Below are positions 34,771 to 48,170 of a DNA stretch of 64,000 nucleotides, piece by piece. The notes below the pieces were generated by a model that saw nothing but the letters and a program-made list of their open reading frames with translations, was not told where the DNA came from and made no database searches. Position 1 is the first letter of the stretch; every line of letters begins with the position of its first letter. The DNA lies in assembly GCA_964017065.1 (NCBI GenBank), contig OZ024788.1:13439981-13503980 (forward strand), given 5' to 3'. Source of the stretch: Haliclona indistincta. Its lineage: Eukaryota > Porifera > Demospongiae > Haplosclerida > Chalinidae. The translations under genes were made by a program, and so were the position numbers.

Positions 34771-37700
34771 ATGTCTGCTGCCGGTATTGTTCCTCTTTAC
34801 ATCATTGCATTTCTTGCTGCAAGCAGTCACGGATCGAGTAAGGACGCTACTGCTGCTATGTGCTTGTGTGATTATTATCCTGCTCCATTATACTCGCAGC
34901 ATCACTCACACCGGCAGTGCAATCGTGTGCTGTGCTACCGGACGGGAATGGATCGACGTTTACTTGCGAGACAGATACTGGCATACTGATATGGGGAAAT
35001 GGCAGTAATACTGCATTTTATACTATTTTCTCTGGGCTCGGTGACCCGCCTAAACAGCTGGGTAACTTCACTGTTCGATTGACAATGATCGGCAGTGGAA
35101 ACGATTTGACTTCGACTGCTACTGTCAACGTCTCTTCTCTACATCTGACTAATAGCACTAATATAAACATAATATGTCGAGACGGGATGTCAACTACCCG
35201 GCTAGCATTACTGATCAATGGTGTGTTGTAAAACAACAAAAAATGTTATTGATTTACCTGTTACGTATGTACAGAACCACCTACTGCTCCCACTCAGATA
35301 TCCATCACAGTGGCACCAGCTGCACAAACGACTATTCTGATTAGCTGGAATATGAGCCAATGTGCAGTGCAGTATGTGGTCACTATCATCAACTCCTCTG
35401 ATGGCAGTGTCTACCTCAACATCACCACTAGTGACACCAACACTACAGTGACACTACCTACTGGTGTGGAGTACTGTGTTACAGTGCTTGGAGTGGATGG
35501 TATTGGTAGAAGAGGACCACCCAGTCAACCAGAATGCCTGCAGTACAATGAGCCTATGATAGACACACACACAAATACATCGTCAATACCATCACCATCT
35601 TCAGTAGAATTGCAGACAGCATCACTTAGTACGACACAACCATCGTTTGTAGGAACCTTTCTTCTGACATCATCCTCAGTACCGACTACCAGTACCCTAA
35701 CACCAACTGTCGTTCCACAAAACATTTTGTTTTTGGCTCTTATACAAGTGGCTGTGCTGCTTATATTTTTACTTCTGGCAGTAACTATCACAACAGTGAT
35801 GGTGGTCTCCTACGTATACAGGAGAAAGTGGGGTTTGTTCTTCATTTCTAGTATAACCATTCTATTATAATATTGCATGTAGCCAAACAAGTAAAAAGAA
35901 AGTCACTGGAAGTTGAGCTCGGTGAAACATGTAAGCATGTAGATAGCACTGATTATAGCTGTACCCATTGCTATGCAGCAACAAAAGATCGCAAGAATGA
36001 CAATCAGTATGTTTGTCAAGTGTTCTGTCACAAGAAGGACACTGACCGATGGAGTTTTGTGTTCACATTTGCTCACCATGAATATCTTGATGTAAGTTTA
36101 TTAAGTTATCATTGTGTTACTAGTAGCTATATGTTAGTATTCTTGTGCAGGCAATAAAAAAATTCAATAAGAAAACCAAGCATACTGAGTACGGCTCAGA
36201 AATAATATTCAATTGGAAATCAGAAAAAATTAGCTTCACTGTTCCAGCTGTTACTGGATGGCGGGTTGTGATCACACCACAACTAGGAACGGTAATATAT
36301 ATACTAACTAAAGTAGATCTCTCATGTGCTGTTTAAGTATATTGATTTAGCCATAGTAAACAACGCTAGCTAAATATTATTCACGATCAATTAAAACACA
36401 TGTAACGATATTCACAACTGATTTATGGGTGAAGATGATCGACTCATACAACTAATGGCATGAGATGAATACATACACATACCTGTTCAGTTGTTCCATC
36501 AGATCATTATTAAGCAAGAATAGGTATACATGCATACATAAGGGATAATTTAACCGTAAAACATTTTCTTAAGCCATTTGTATGACGATTGCCCACATAC
36601 CATGATGATTTTGTTAATATATAGGTGAGTAAAGGTGCAGTACAGAAATATAGAAAAGGGAAACCACCATTCTGTGAGATAGTAGTCATAGCTGATGATG
36701 ATGGTAGTACACCTCCTGACCTCACTCTACCTGTCACCCTCACTGGAGTAGAACAACCAACCACCATCACACTGAAGAGAGACGCTGAGAGACCAGCTCA
36801 CGTAATCACTCAATCAGGTAAGATTATTTTTGAAATTAATGAATACATGACATCATCAGTTGCTTGTATATATGTAGTTCTTTTAGGTTCAGCAATTCGT
36901 GGAGTGGATGTACATGGAGAGACTGTATTTGAGGTTGTGGGAGACAAGCCTCAGAAACTAGAGTGGCCTGGCTATGGATTCTATATTGAGGTTCCTGAAG
37001 GAGCCCTTCCTCCTGGAGTGACTGCCATTGTGGGTGTGAAGGTTATTCTAGGAGGCCAGTTCCAGTTCCCTGAGAACAGACGATTGATCAGTGCTATCTA
37101 TGCTGTCACATGCAGTGAGGTGTTTCACAAGGAGGTGGCTGTCAACATACAGCATTGTGCTGCCATCAAGACTGAGGAACAATGCTCCTCGTGTAGATTC
37201 ATTATTGCCACGTGCACACAGGAGGTCCTACCCTACAGGTTCAGGGAGAGAGAGGGAGTGTTCAACCCTCACACTCAGTATGGAGCTGTCAAACTGAAGA
37301 GATTCTCAATGATCGGAGAGACAGCATCAGATGATACAGACTTGAAGTGTACAGCTCACATGTTCTATCGGGAGCAGATGCCAGCTCCCTCAGTGGTAGC
37401 AGATTTCCATTTTGTGGTGATAAAAGATCTTGAACCTTGTCTAAAGGTTAGTAAAAGTATAAAGTACATGTTTTCTTCACCTAATTTGATTTAATTTAAC
37501 ATAATGTTTCAGAGGGTGTTGAAGAACTATCAAGGATGGTGTGAAGATAGCAGTACTACCTTTACAATCTTCTTCAGCAATAACACTGTAGTACAACTGG
37601 ATCTAAGAGAGCAGAGAATAGATCCATGGAAAATACTGCCATTAGTAAACCCAGCACAGGTCAGTGATGGACTGCACACATCATCAATCTCAACAACATT

Positions 37701-38400
37701 ATTATAGGTCACTAATGATGATGTCAGCAAGTTTGAAGCTGGTCGTAGGATTCCTCACTGTTCATATGAGTTAGAGCTGCTTCCTGGAAAGAGCTTCCAG
37801 CGTCTACTCCACAAAGTGACTGTCCTAGGTATCCCTTCAGAAATGAGCTTCCACATGCGTTATCCTCAACCAGAAGGTGAGTTGCTCATAAAATGTCAAA
37901 TTTAGCAGACAAATGAACGAAATTTCCACAGAAAACAAGGTTCGTCGTCTTTCTAACACATCTACTAGTCCATCAGCATCTCCTAGAGATCTTTCACGAA
38001 CTCTTGGTAAGTGTATCATTGTCATACACCTGTTCTCTACGTGATCTGTGACTACAGATATCTCACATGTTCGTCAAGTTAATCATGCCTTGAGGAATGT
38101 GAGTGACTGGCATTCATTAGGAATTGAACTGGGTCTAGCGTATCCAAAACTAGAAATCATAAAAATTGATAAACAAAATGTGACATCAGAGTGTAAGTCA
38201 GCTATGATAGCAGCATGGTTGAAAGGACAGGGTAGACCTCCTTCATGGGCAGTACTGCAAGCAGCTCTCAGAGAGATAGGAGAGAATAGAGCAGCTGACC
38301 AGATTGGAGTGAGTGAATACCACTAGCTACAAACATGATGCTTTGTGACCTCGTCTACATGTAATAACTTCTTTCTTGTTGTGTTATACAGAGACGATAG
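34771..38400 (+). CDS. Ig-FN3 transmembrane receptor with a single UPA-like module, ZU5 and Death domain (copy 3)
   Basis: The compact paralogue. Signal exon 34771-34844 (GIVPLYIIAFLAASSHG); Ig about 34900-35219 (STFTCETDTG, INIICRDG); FN3 and membrane helix in one exon about 35275-35835, with ILISWNMSQCAVQYVVTI, a Ser/Thr-rich stalk, and helix LFLALIQVAVLLIFLLLAV then YRRK. There is only one module (about 36000-36815: VCQVFCHKKD, AIKKFNK, KPPFCEIVV...PPDL), then ZU5 36886-37330, the UPA-position domain to 37876 (RIPHCSYELELLPG), a Ser-rich linker, a Death domain from about 38059 (DWHSLGIELGLAYPKLE) and a final exon 38392-38400 ending TAG. No frame break was seen. The Ser/Thr stalk is unique to this copy, and the acidic dileucine motif of the others is absent. 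Confidence 0.84.
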
Positions 38401-38453
38401 CTCATCCTCCTCACCCTCTGCTCAGCTGTTGTGCCTCTTTACTTTTAACACAA

Positions 38454-38459
38454 AATAAA
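38454..38459 (+). terminator. Polyadenylation signal of receptor copy 3
   Basis: AATAAA lies 54 bp after the stop codon, in AT-rich sequence. Confidence 0.6.
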
Positions 38460-38627
38460 GTTTATATTATTTAATTCTCATGTTTACATCACAAAATATG
38501 AGTCGTTTACAATGTCACATGATAATAAATTATTAACATGATAATAGATTGATTGGTGTGTGTGGTCGTGTGTTCAACAGTGTTGACGGAGAATGAGGTA
38601 ATGATGACATCATCAATAGGGTGTGGT

Positions 38628-38923
38628 CTACTGTGCTCCACCTGTACAATACAGAGAGTAATAGCAGAGTTACAAGCCAGAAAGTAAATTAAATGTGACT
38701 GTGTGAGGTGATTTTATGGGCAGTATGCATATTTACTCACCAGTAGTTGATTGATCACTGACAAACTGTATTGCTCTCAGTATTGGATTGATAGGAGCAT
38801 CCAGTATACACCTCATGGCGTACCACTTACCCTGATACTGGAGGAAGGGAGAGAGGGAGGGAGAGGGAGAGAGACAGTGGGAAGGAGGGAGGGAGAGAGA
38901 GAGAGGGAAGGGAGGGAGGGAGC

Positions 38924-38958
<35 letters not shown>

Positions 38959-41900
38959 GCAGGGGAGGGGAGGGAGGAAGGGAAGGAAGGAGAGAGGGAG
39001 AGAGAGAGAGAGGGAGGGAGGGAAGAAGGAAAGAAGGGTATAGTCACACACACACATTCTCTCTCTCATGATAATGGTGGTTCACCTTCTCGTGCTTCTC
39101 TAGCTGAGCGGCTGCAAACTCCTGGAATACTTGCTTCAGTTCGTGTTCCTTGCGTAGGTCAAAGTGAGCCAGCTCAGCAGTCAGCTCTCGGCACATCATC
39201 TCAAGATACTCCTTAGCATCAGAGCAGTTAGCAGTAGCCTGAGAGTGAACATTAGTGATAATAGCATTACTACTCATCAGCAAGCTAGTATTAATCACCA
39301 TAATGAGGCAAATACATTAGTGTAAGAGGTTACACCATTTCACTCAAGTAATTTTTAAAAGCAGGAGAGAGGAGCATTTAACTCTTGTATCCTAAAGTCA
39401 GCGCCATGCACTGTTGCTACTTGGAACTTGGGGGGCTAAGTTGTAGCACGTTTTATATTCATCCACGCTCCTCTTTAACTAAAACTAGCGAGCATTCAGC
39501 CAGAGGCATGACCGCCGTCTTATGCAGCGGAGAGTAGAGGACTTTAGTATTCATTAGAACTGATTTGGATCCTTATACGCTCCTCAACCCCATATCAGTA
39601 GCAGAGCTAGGTGTCGCTTACCTGAGCCCATTTCTCACTGAGTGTCTTCTCTGCTGTCCCATTGTGTGATGGTGATGCTGCAGTAGTGCCTGCTCCACTG
39701 CTACTGGTACATGTGCTAGCACGTGACGATAGACCAGAGTCATCATGAGGGGCGGGGTCATCACTACTAGTGGGCGGGGTCACACTGTTAATGGGTGTGT
39801 CAGCTGCTGGACTCTATACCGAGATATAGAGCAGTAACAATACGTTATAGGCTCAAGACTACTAACCGAGTTAACAGCCTCATATATGGTGACCTCCTCA
39901 TCCCAGTATAGGAACCGGTCTACTGCATTCTCCACTCTAGTCAGCAGATCCTACAGCACAACAAGCACCATCACACTCACAACAAGCACCATCACAACAA
40001 GTATCATCACACTCACAACAAGCACCATCACACTCATACAAGCCCCAGCAACTCACATTACAAACAGCCATATACTAGCACAAGCACCACCCACTCACAC
40101 TAAGCTCCACTCACCAGTGCAGTGTGCACGTATCCAGCCGTACTGATCAGATTCTGTACACACAATGCCTCGTCTCCATCACACTCCTCCCTCTCCACTG
40201 CCTCACAAGTGCGGGCCAGTGTGTCCGCCGACATCTTAAGGTACGTATCACCACTCTCACCCTCACCAATAGCTCTAAACCATCCTGCTACAGTCTCTGT
40301 GAGGGTGTGACGGTGATATAGTTGTCATGGTAACAAGTTCCACCCACCATTATCTCTGCCAGCAGTCTGTTGTTGCAGTGTAGTCACTAGTCCAGTAATA
40401 CTGGTCTCAAGTCGTAACAAGTAATGTTTAGTAGATACCAGTGCTCCTCCACTTGTGTCCCGGCCCTGGGCTGGACGATACACCACATCACTCGGCTCAT
40501 GGATACGCTGCTTAGCACGTACTGTCCGCAGCTCCTGTGGTAGCGAGCAGTAATCTGGTCAGTGTGAAGAGGGCGGAGCTCACCTCAGGTGATGCAGTGA
40601 GGAATGTGACGACGTGATGATGGGATCGCAAGATACGATGATTGCTGACACGAGAGAGGAACCGCTGGTACTCTGATACTGTAGCTGAGAGGGGAGTGAG
40701 TTAGTGAGTGAGTGAGAGAGTGTGTGAGTGAGAGAGAGAGAGAGTGTGTGTGAGAGAGTGAGTAGAGTGAGCGAGTGTGTGAGTGAGTGAGTGAGAGAGT
40801 GTGTGAGTGAGAGAGAGAGAGAGAGTGTGTGAGTGTGTGTGAGTGAGTGAGTGAGTGAGTAGAGTGAGCGACTGTGTGAGTGAGTGAGTGAGTGAGTGAG
40901 TGAGTGAGAGTGTGTGTGAGTGTGTGAGTGAGTGTGTGAGTGAGAGAGTGTGTGAGTGTGTGATACTCACCATCCAGTGATACAGGAGGGGTCAGCGGTG
41001 GGATAATTCTCTCAGGACAGCTCTCCAGTAGAGCCGTGTGAAGCCATGTGAAGTCACCAGCTGATCTACACACCTCGTACTGAGACTTAGTGAACTGGAC
41101 CATGTTACTAATCTGAGAGGAGAATAATACTGTAGTGAGCTAGAGAGCTATAGACAGGTTCCACTGTACTGTTCGGTCCCTAGCTAGTTGACTGTTATAA
41201 GCAGACAGTGACCACTATAGACAGGTTCCACTGTACTGTTTGGTCCCTAGCTAGCTGGCTGTTATAAGCAGACAGTGACCACTATAGACAGGTTCCACTG
41301 TACTATTCGGTCCCTAGCTAGCTGGCTGTTATAAGCAGACAGTGACCACTATAGACAGGTTCCACTGTACTGTTTGGTCCCTAGCTAGCTGGCTGTTATA
41401 AGCAGACAGTGACCACTATAGACATGTTCCACTGTACTATTCGGTCCCTAGCTAGCTGGCTGTTATGCCCTATCAACGTCACGCCCCACCACCTCCAACA
41501 CGAGGCGAGGTGGGGCAATGTGGGGATTTGTCCTTGTTGTTTTTACAATGTCCCAGGGGTGGGGGAGCGATTGACATGCAAATCCCCTACATATCCCCCA
41601 CTAGGCCCCTAATGGTGTACAGTCCAAACAGAGAACACATGTCCGCATATGTATGTTTTACTGGAAAATACAAACATGTCAAATGCCCCACCCCTCGGGC
41701 AGCAAACAGCTTGCAATCCCCGTGCAATCCCCCACCCTACCCCGTGTTGAGGGTGATGGGGTGTGATAATGATAGGCCCATTATAAGCAGGCAGTGATAA
41801 TTAATTTAACATCCAATTACATTCACACAATCTGTGTCAATGCAAACTGAATGAGTACTAATAGTGCTGATATTAGTCAAACAAGTGCATCATGTGATGT

Positions 41901-42127
41901 GTGGTTGCTATGGTTACCTTAGTAACAACTTTGAATGGGGCTAGTTCAGTCTGTGATGGTGATCGTGTGACATTGATGACTAGAGTGGGTGTGTCAGTGG
42001 GTGGAGCGCTACTGAAACACACATGTAAAATAGGCACATGAGCGGATCACTCACTCACCTGTGATGAGGTGCTTTGTTTGATTTAGGAGGTGACGACTCT
42101 CGTGATCTGGGCTGGTCATCAATAACC
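38628..42127 (-). CDS. PX-domain sorting nexin (PX-BAR-like)
   Basis: Minus-strand gene with at least nine exons. From the 5' side: a Ser/Pro-rich N-terminus (42127-42058, RSRESSPPKSNKAP); about 42010-41920 (TPTLVINVTRSPSQTELAPF); 41113-40972 with PX features (RSAGDFTWLHTALLESCPER then IIPPL); about 40684-40585 (EYQRFLSRVSNH); about 40532-40350, 40300-40114 and 39952-39868; a Ser/Thr-rich linker 39815-39622; 39240-39086 with helical CRELTAELAHFDLRKEHELK; and a last exon from 38830 with WYAMRCILDAP, stop at 38628. PX domains bind phosphoinositides, and the helical C-terminal half fits a BAR region for endosomal tubules. I cannot assign the subfamily. The first exon with a start codon was not found; a receptor FN3 fragment begins 110 bp upstream, so the 5' end may be lost. 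Confidence 0.75.
38840..39034. repeat. (GA)n-rich simple repeat in sorting nexin intron
   Basis: GGGAGAGAGAG/GGAAGG repeats fill the intron. Frames on both strands across it are artefacts. Confidence 0.93.
40692..40968. repeat. (GTGA)n/(GAGAGTGT) repeat in sorting nexin intron
   Basis: Mixed GTGA, GAGA and GTGT units over about 275 bp, in the intron splitting the PX domain. Confidence 0.93.
41146..41465. repeat. 66-bp tandem repeat, about five copies
   Basis: The unit begins CTATAGACAGGTTCCACTGT and ends GCTGTTATAAGCAGACAGTG. Copies differ mainly in TGTTTGG against TATTCGG. It occupies the start of an intron in the sorting nexin gene. Confidence 0.9.
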
Positions 42128-42261
42128 CTTTGAACACCACAAAAATATGTTATACACATAGCAAGCTTGCAAAAGATAGCTACAGATATAAGCAGTGTCT
42201 AGCTGCCTCACAGAGGGTCACAACATTATACATTTGAGAATTTTTGTACCTATGTACTCTC

Positions 42262-42558
42262 ACTCACTCAGAACCCCCTCCTGCTACTAATAGGATCTCT
42301 ATCACACAAAGTAGTACCAACAGCTCATCTGTATTGATTAGCTGGAATATGATTGACTGTGCAGTGCAGTATGTGGTCACTATCATCAACTCCTCTGATG
42401 GCAGTGTCTACCTCAACATCACCACTAGTGACACCAACACTACAGTGACACTTCCTACTGGTGTGGAGTACTGTGTTACAGTACTTGGAGTGGACAGTAT
42501 TGGTAGAACAGGATTATCCAATCAACCAAAATGCCTGCACCACTGTGTCTGTCAATGA
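42262..42558 (+). pseudogene. Orphan receptor FN3 exon
   Basis: An intact FN3 exon (starting EPPPATNRISI, containing VLISWNMIDCAVQYVVTI and GVEYCVTVLGVD) with its CACTCACTCAG acceptor, but with no signal, Ig, membrane or cytoplasmic exon on either side. It lies between the truncated 5' end of the sorting nexin and the truncated decarboxylase copy, so it marks a duplication junction. Confidence 0.8.
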
Positions 42559-42924
42559 GGTAAATCATGTGAAAGAGTGATACATGCATGGTAACCGTGT
42601 ACATGTGATGCTAACTACCTCTTGTCATTTTTGACAGCTACAACACTCTTTACACAGTATAGGCATTGATAGTTATTATTAACCATAAATCTATATCTAT
42701 GTGCTACACATGATACATACAGTAGTGAAGCCTCACTATAATCTGAACCTCTGGATAGTGTAGATATAACAGACGCTTCACGCAGGAGTAGAATGAGCTT
42801 TATGTGTCAGCTTCTGAAATGCAAGACTTTGTTAGTAACATGTCACTGCAACACATTCCTCTCTTTGTTGGGTACTATAACAAACGGAAACAATGAGATG
42901 ACATCGTGATTGCTGTACTAACCA

Positions 42925-43553
42925 GGTATAAAGATGCCGTCTCCGTCACCATTAGCCCAACCCACTCTCTCTCTCATTCTCTTGAGTAGCTCCGCCTCCA
43001 TCAGTGAGTACAGCGGCGCCATCTCAAATGTGTACCTGTGTAACATAGTTCAGCTAGACAGGCAGAGGTCAGGAGGTGTGGCTCACATGCTAGTGTTGGT
43101 AGCGGCAGTGATCAGCTGACCCATGACACCAACATGATCCACTCCACCAAACAGCTGATTATAGAAGCGAGGATGACCTACAGAACAACACAATCACACT
43201 GTGAGGAAGAGGGGTGTGGCTAGCTTACACGTGTGGACACAGTACTGTAGCGCGTCTCGACACGTCTGTAGCACCACCTCATCACTGGTAGCCTCCTCGG
43301 GTAGAGTCAGGTCCACTAGGTCTCGTAGCTGAGTTGGTGACTTGAAATCAATGACCTTGCTGTCCCTCCGCTCCTGCCTGGTCAGGTACTCCCCCACCAT
43401 AGCAGTCACCTCGCGGTAGAGGCGATCCGTGTCTACACCAGCAACAGTGTGTGTCATGGCCCGTCTTGTAGTAGCAGAGAGAAGCGAGGTGCACGGTGAT
43501 AGTAGTAGCTTGCTGGAGCAACGCGTGATCACTGCCCTCCACGCGGCATGCAT
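42925..43553 (-). pseudogene. Truncated decarboxylase copy (exons 1-3 only)
   Basis: Exon 1 (43553-43227) has an open frame with a second version of the basic N-terminus (start MHAAWRAVITRC, then TTRRAMTHT). Exon 2 is about 43177-43087 ([11 protein letters not shown]) and exon 3 about 43035-42925 ([23 protein letters not shown]), all with splice sites conserved relative to the full gene. No later exon, including the PLP-lysine exon, is present, so no active enzyme can be made. Its start lies 66 bp from receptor copy 4. The open exons suggest recent origin; a short transcript is possible. Confidence 0.85.
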
Positions 43554-43619
43554 GAGTCACCTCGACTATGAATAATAATATCGTATGCTTTGTACAGTGA
43601 ACGCCCATGAGTTGCAGAG
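43554..43619. promoter_or_regulatory. Duplicated bidirectional promoter interval, receptor copy 4
   Basis: 66 bp separate the decarboxylase-copy start and the receptor start. It shares CTCGACTATGAATA with the interval at 6013-6080 and TGTACAGTGAACGCCCA with the copy 2 upstream region. Confidence 0.55.
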
Positions 43620-45892
43620 ATGGCTTTTGTTCGCCCACTACTAGTGGTCCTCTGGTTCGTTGTGTTTCTTTCTGCAGGCTGTCATGGATTAAGTAAGAGA
43701 CATACACTATACCATTGATAATCTTGTGATTGTTGAGTTCTCTGCTTCACAGTATCACTCACTCCAGCAGTGCAGTGTGTTGTACCAAACGAGTTAGTCA
43801 CATTCACGTGCGAGACGAACACCACAGTGGCGACATTATTATGGATTTATGAAAGTGACAACGCATTTTTCAATTCTCTTTCAACCCTTAATGAAACTCG
43901 TCAGCTTGGAATCTTTACTCTTCAATTGACAGTGACCAATGGAAATATCTTGACTTCAACTGCTACTGTCAACACCTCTTCACTAGTTGATAATACTACC
44001 ACCTGTATATCCTGTGGAGATGGACTTAATGTACTCGTTGCACGTGCAATCAATGGTATGTTTAGTTGTGGCAGGCTCAATCTGCCTAAATTGGGATTTA
44101 AATTACAGCTAGTGTAATCAGTAAACACTGATTCTTTTCTGCACGATTGTGTAACAGACAATTGTGCTCTATAGGAGAATGTACAAAACAGCATATTCCA
44201 AGATCTTATCATTCTCTAACGTATTACTGTATGATAAAGTCGATCATAACTGAATTGAGTTTGGGTGTGGCCTCGATCATGTGGTGAAGACAGCTATTAG
44301 CTTGAGCACAGACTAAGACCATCTATGCTTGAATCAGTTTGACCTGAATCAGAGTCAATGCGAATTGAAACTGTTTTGTAGTGCTGATACGCCTTAAATA
44401 ACTAAACTCAACAACAGTTGTTGAGTTTTAAGTCATGCACTGCATGTTGTATTGCAAACTTTCCTGTACTCTCACTCACTCAGAACCCCCTCCTGCTACT
44501 AATAGGATCTCTATCACACAACTTAGTAGTACCAACAGCTCATCTGTACTGATCAGTTGGAATATGAGCGACTGTGCAGTGCAGTATGTGGTCACTATCA
44601 CCAACTCCTCTGATGGCAGTGTCTACCTCAACATCACCACTAGTGACACCAACACTACAGTGACACTTCCTACTGGTGTGGAGTACTGTGTTACAGTACT
44701 TGGAGTGGACAGTATTGATAGAAGAAGAAACAGTACTGTATTTTATTGCTTTACTAATTGTAAGTTTAAGAAGGTAACTGAATATATAGCTGCCTGATCT
44801 AAACCACAAGTTATCTTGCATTTTTTGTGAAAAAGTTTCTGGCAGCACAGCTTGGTCAGTGCTTGCCTTGGTCCTATATTTGTGATCAAGATATAGGCTT
44901 CTACACAAATATGTACCAATAGTTTGATGCATTGAAAAATCAATAAACTGTTATTTTTCCCTACAGCAGTAAGCGGGGGACTTGATTTGGTTGGTCTAGT
45001 AGTAGGATTGGCAGTTCCTATAGGTCTTGCTATGATAACATTACTAGGTGTGACGATGACATGTATTATCTTAAGATGGAAGAGAGCTAAAAGAACTGGG
45101 ACAAGTTTGTACATCTTCTTTTTGAAAGTGTTTATTATTGCATTTTCAGGTTTTCATAACGAAGGATTTTCATCAATTGATCATGACGAAGGATTTTCAA
45201 TTACAATTAATCGTCCCGAAAAATTTTCATTAATTGAAAGGTTCAGTTGAATTGAATCATTTCATGGTGTGATACACATGAGAAAATCTCAGCTAGCCAA
45301 CAAAGTCAAAATTTGATACAGATAAGAGTCTTTTCATTATACAAAGTCAAAATTTGACTTGATCAGAAATGTGTGTGTGATCATTGTGTGATGGTATCAC
45401 ATATTATAAACATTAATCTTTGCTCCATGTTTGATCATGATCACATTGATAACAAATTGAAGTTTTCGTCCTGTGATATAGTGAGGATGAACCAGAAGAT
45501 GAAAATGCATCTCTATTAAGTCGTAGGTAAGACAACGACCAGTTTCATGCAAACGCTAAAGATTTAATAAGCATTAAATTAATGGTTTCGCTTACACGAA
45601 TTATCATAACATATTCAGTACTCATTATTGATTAATTATAAACAATAAGACTTCACTACATGCAGCGTTGGAAGATCAATTACTCCTCTGTTATCAGCAA
45701 AAATGAAGGTTCGAGTTCATGAGTCAGCGCCGCATCACTTTTAAATTAATGTTTTCATTTGATAAGTGTTCAAAATACCATTTTTACTATCTCCAATATA
45801 GACCAAACCACTGTTCAAGAAAAACGTCGACATCACATAAGTCCAAAAATTGATCTACTGGGTCTAGAGGGAGTGATTAAATGAGTGAGTGA

Positions 45893-46001
45893 GTAAATGA
45901 GTGAGTGAGTGTGTGAGTGAGTGAGTGAGTGAGTGAGTGAGTGAGTGAGTGAGTGAGTGAGTGAGTGTGTGAGTGAGTGAGTGAGTGAGTGATCATAACA
46001 C
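45893..46001. repeat. (TGAG)n repeat in receptor copy 4 intron
   Basis: Counterpart of the longer array at 26487-26640 in copy 2. Confidence 0.92.
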
Positions 46002-46393
46002 TTTCAGTACTCACATTATGCATTCTTGATTAATTATTATCATTGCTGATCGGCAATGATATGTAGGGATGACCTCGAATTATCCCTACACTTTTTGGTT
46101 AAAACTTTTTTACTTTACTTTAAAATATTTTACAATAAGATTTCAATACATGTAGCGTTGAAAGTACTGCAAGATCAAGTACTACTTTCATCAGCAAAAA
46201 AGGTTTGTGTTCATGAGTCAGTGCCGCATCACGTTTTCATTTGATAAGTGTTCATAATACCATTTTACATTTAGCATATCTCGTTAATTTTTATCTAATA
46301 ATTATAGAGCTAACACCTGTTCTAGAAAGACGTCTACATCACATGAGGTATGATGTTTCCTACATGCTATTGCCTAGTCGCAATGAGAATTGT

Positions 46394-46779
46394 AATTATG
46401 CCTCGGTGGGCAGAGCCACGGGGCATATGGTAGTCGGTTTGTGTATCTGTATGTCTGTCGGCAAGATTTCTTGTCGCTCGCTGAAAACTAACTGCTAAAA
46501 CGTGCAACACTATAGCTAAAGTCGATATTTTGCTTGAAAATGAATTGTAAGGATTTTGGTTGTAAGGCTCTGTTCGTGAATTATGGCGTGATTTGCTTAC
46601 CTCGCGATCGATGGGGATCTAGAGTTCTCCGTAGACAAAACTATCCACAGTTGACTGCCTAGAAGCTGATAGGTTTGAATTTCACTACAGGATAGCAGCG
46701 CATGTCTAAAGAAGTTGTGTAAGCAAGCATGTGAATTGGTGGCATTCCACTGAGGCATCTGCACCCTTGGTGCTTCAAT
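46394..46779. repeat. Interspersed element with GCCTCGG-type end (copy in receptor 4)
   Basis: Nearly identical to 27054-27432 and in the homologous intron, so it predates the copy 2/copy 4 duplication. Confidence 0.65.
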
Positions 46780-47566
46780 ATTTTACTCAACTATTTATAC
46801 CACATGCAGCTATGAATATCAAATGGAATCTGAACTATATCCTGAACAAATGGAATCTAGATATCAAATGGTATCTAGACATGAAATGGAATCTAGACTT
46901 GAAATGGAATATCAAAAGGAAGGTTTGAATTTAGATTGCAAGAGTTATTATTTAAATAAGTGTTGTAACTGTGACTGGTATAATAGAAACTTTTTGCAGC
47001 ATATCTTGTTCTGGTGTTTTGTCGGGAAAATGGCACTAACCAGTGGACATTCATTTTTACATATTTAGAGAGAAGATATTGTGATGTTGGTTACATTAAT
47101 TATTATCTTTATATAATGAGTACCTCAATTTTGCAGACAGTGATACAATACTTTGATTCCTTCACTGAATACTATCGCTCAAAGTTCAACTTCGACCACA
47201 CCTTTGAGCTTGATAACATTGAAGTAAGCATCCCCAAAACTACTGGCTGGCTAGTGGCTGGACAAGACAGCAAGGTATAGTTGAATCAGATGGCTACATT
47301 GGATATCAATGGATGCATGGTTGCTAATTACATGCATGTACCGATAAATTAGGTGAGCATGGCTGCAGTAGACCAGTATACTGGTGAGGGTGAACCACCA
47401 CACTGTGAAGTAACTATCAACAATGCTGACCCTAACACTACCCCACCTGATCTTCGTATTGTTGCTGAAATCAGCAGTTACATGTATACCAAACTACATT
47501 TTGAATTGGAGAAAAAAGCAAAGTGTGTTGCTGAGTGCTTGTGTCAAGTGTTCTATGTATAGGTTA

Positions 47567-48170
47567 GAGACCGAGGCCAAGGGATCTACGCGGTATAGAA
47601 ACCCGAGGAAGCCATATAGAACCCGAGCGCGTAGCGCGAGGGTTCTATGGCGACGCGAGGGTTTCTATACCGCGTAGATCCCGTTGGCCGAGGTCTCTAA
47701 CCGGCTTAGAGTATAGCAACCGTTGCTATCCAACAAGGAATTTTCGACGCTGCGCAAATGCTTTGTAAAGAACACGGCCTTACTTCAGCGATGGGAAAAC
47801 ACAGGCGAGTTTAGCTAGAGTACGTCGCTAAACGGCTCTCCGTGTCTTGTTACACCTTGCTGGTACTCTGTCTCGTCTCCTACCGTCCTTCCGCCATCGC
47901 TTTCGCGTCTGCTAGTGGCTTTCTGACGCAACAAGAAGTTTGTTTCTGGAACTCACTCACGCTCACACGTGTACAAGCCTCACATCACGTGTTCTTGTAA
48001 TAACAATTTTTATGGCTTGTTATGAATGCACTCTCACTAAGCAAACTGTTCGCGGAAGGACTCTATCTGTTCGCGGATGGACTCTATCCGTTCGCGGATG
48101 GTCTCTACAGCAAATAGATCCTCGTATCTAATAAATCTGATTGGTCAATAACATTGAGCTATACTCTAAC
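47567..48170. mobile_element. Composite foldback insertion disrupting receptor copy 4
   Basis: The insertion splits a coding exon that is continuous in copy 2 (28190-28230). Its left part is a GC-rich hairpin (GGTTAGAGACCGAGG to its complement at about 47571-47701). The rest, 47706-48169, is bounded by inverted TTAGAGTATAGC and GCTATACTCTAA. It also has three 21-bp GTTCGCGGATGGACTCTATC-like repeats at about 48045-48108. No transposase is encoded. Confidence 0.78.

Noticed and set aside
38733..39071. Overlapping frames on both strands of ~100 residues (Ser-Leu-Pro or Glu-Arg-Gly)
   Set aside because: They are made by the GA/CT simple repeat in a sorting nexin intron.
40585..41103. A 172-residue minus-strand frame treated as a single exon
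   Set aside because: Its ends are real sorting nexin exons but the middle is the GTGA repeat intron with good donor and acceptor sites.
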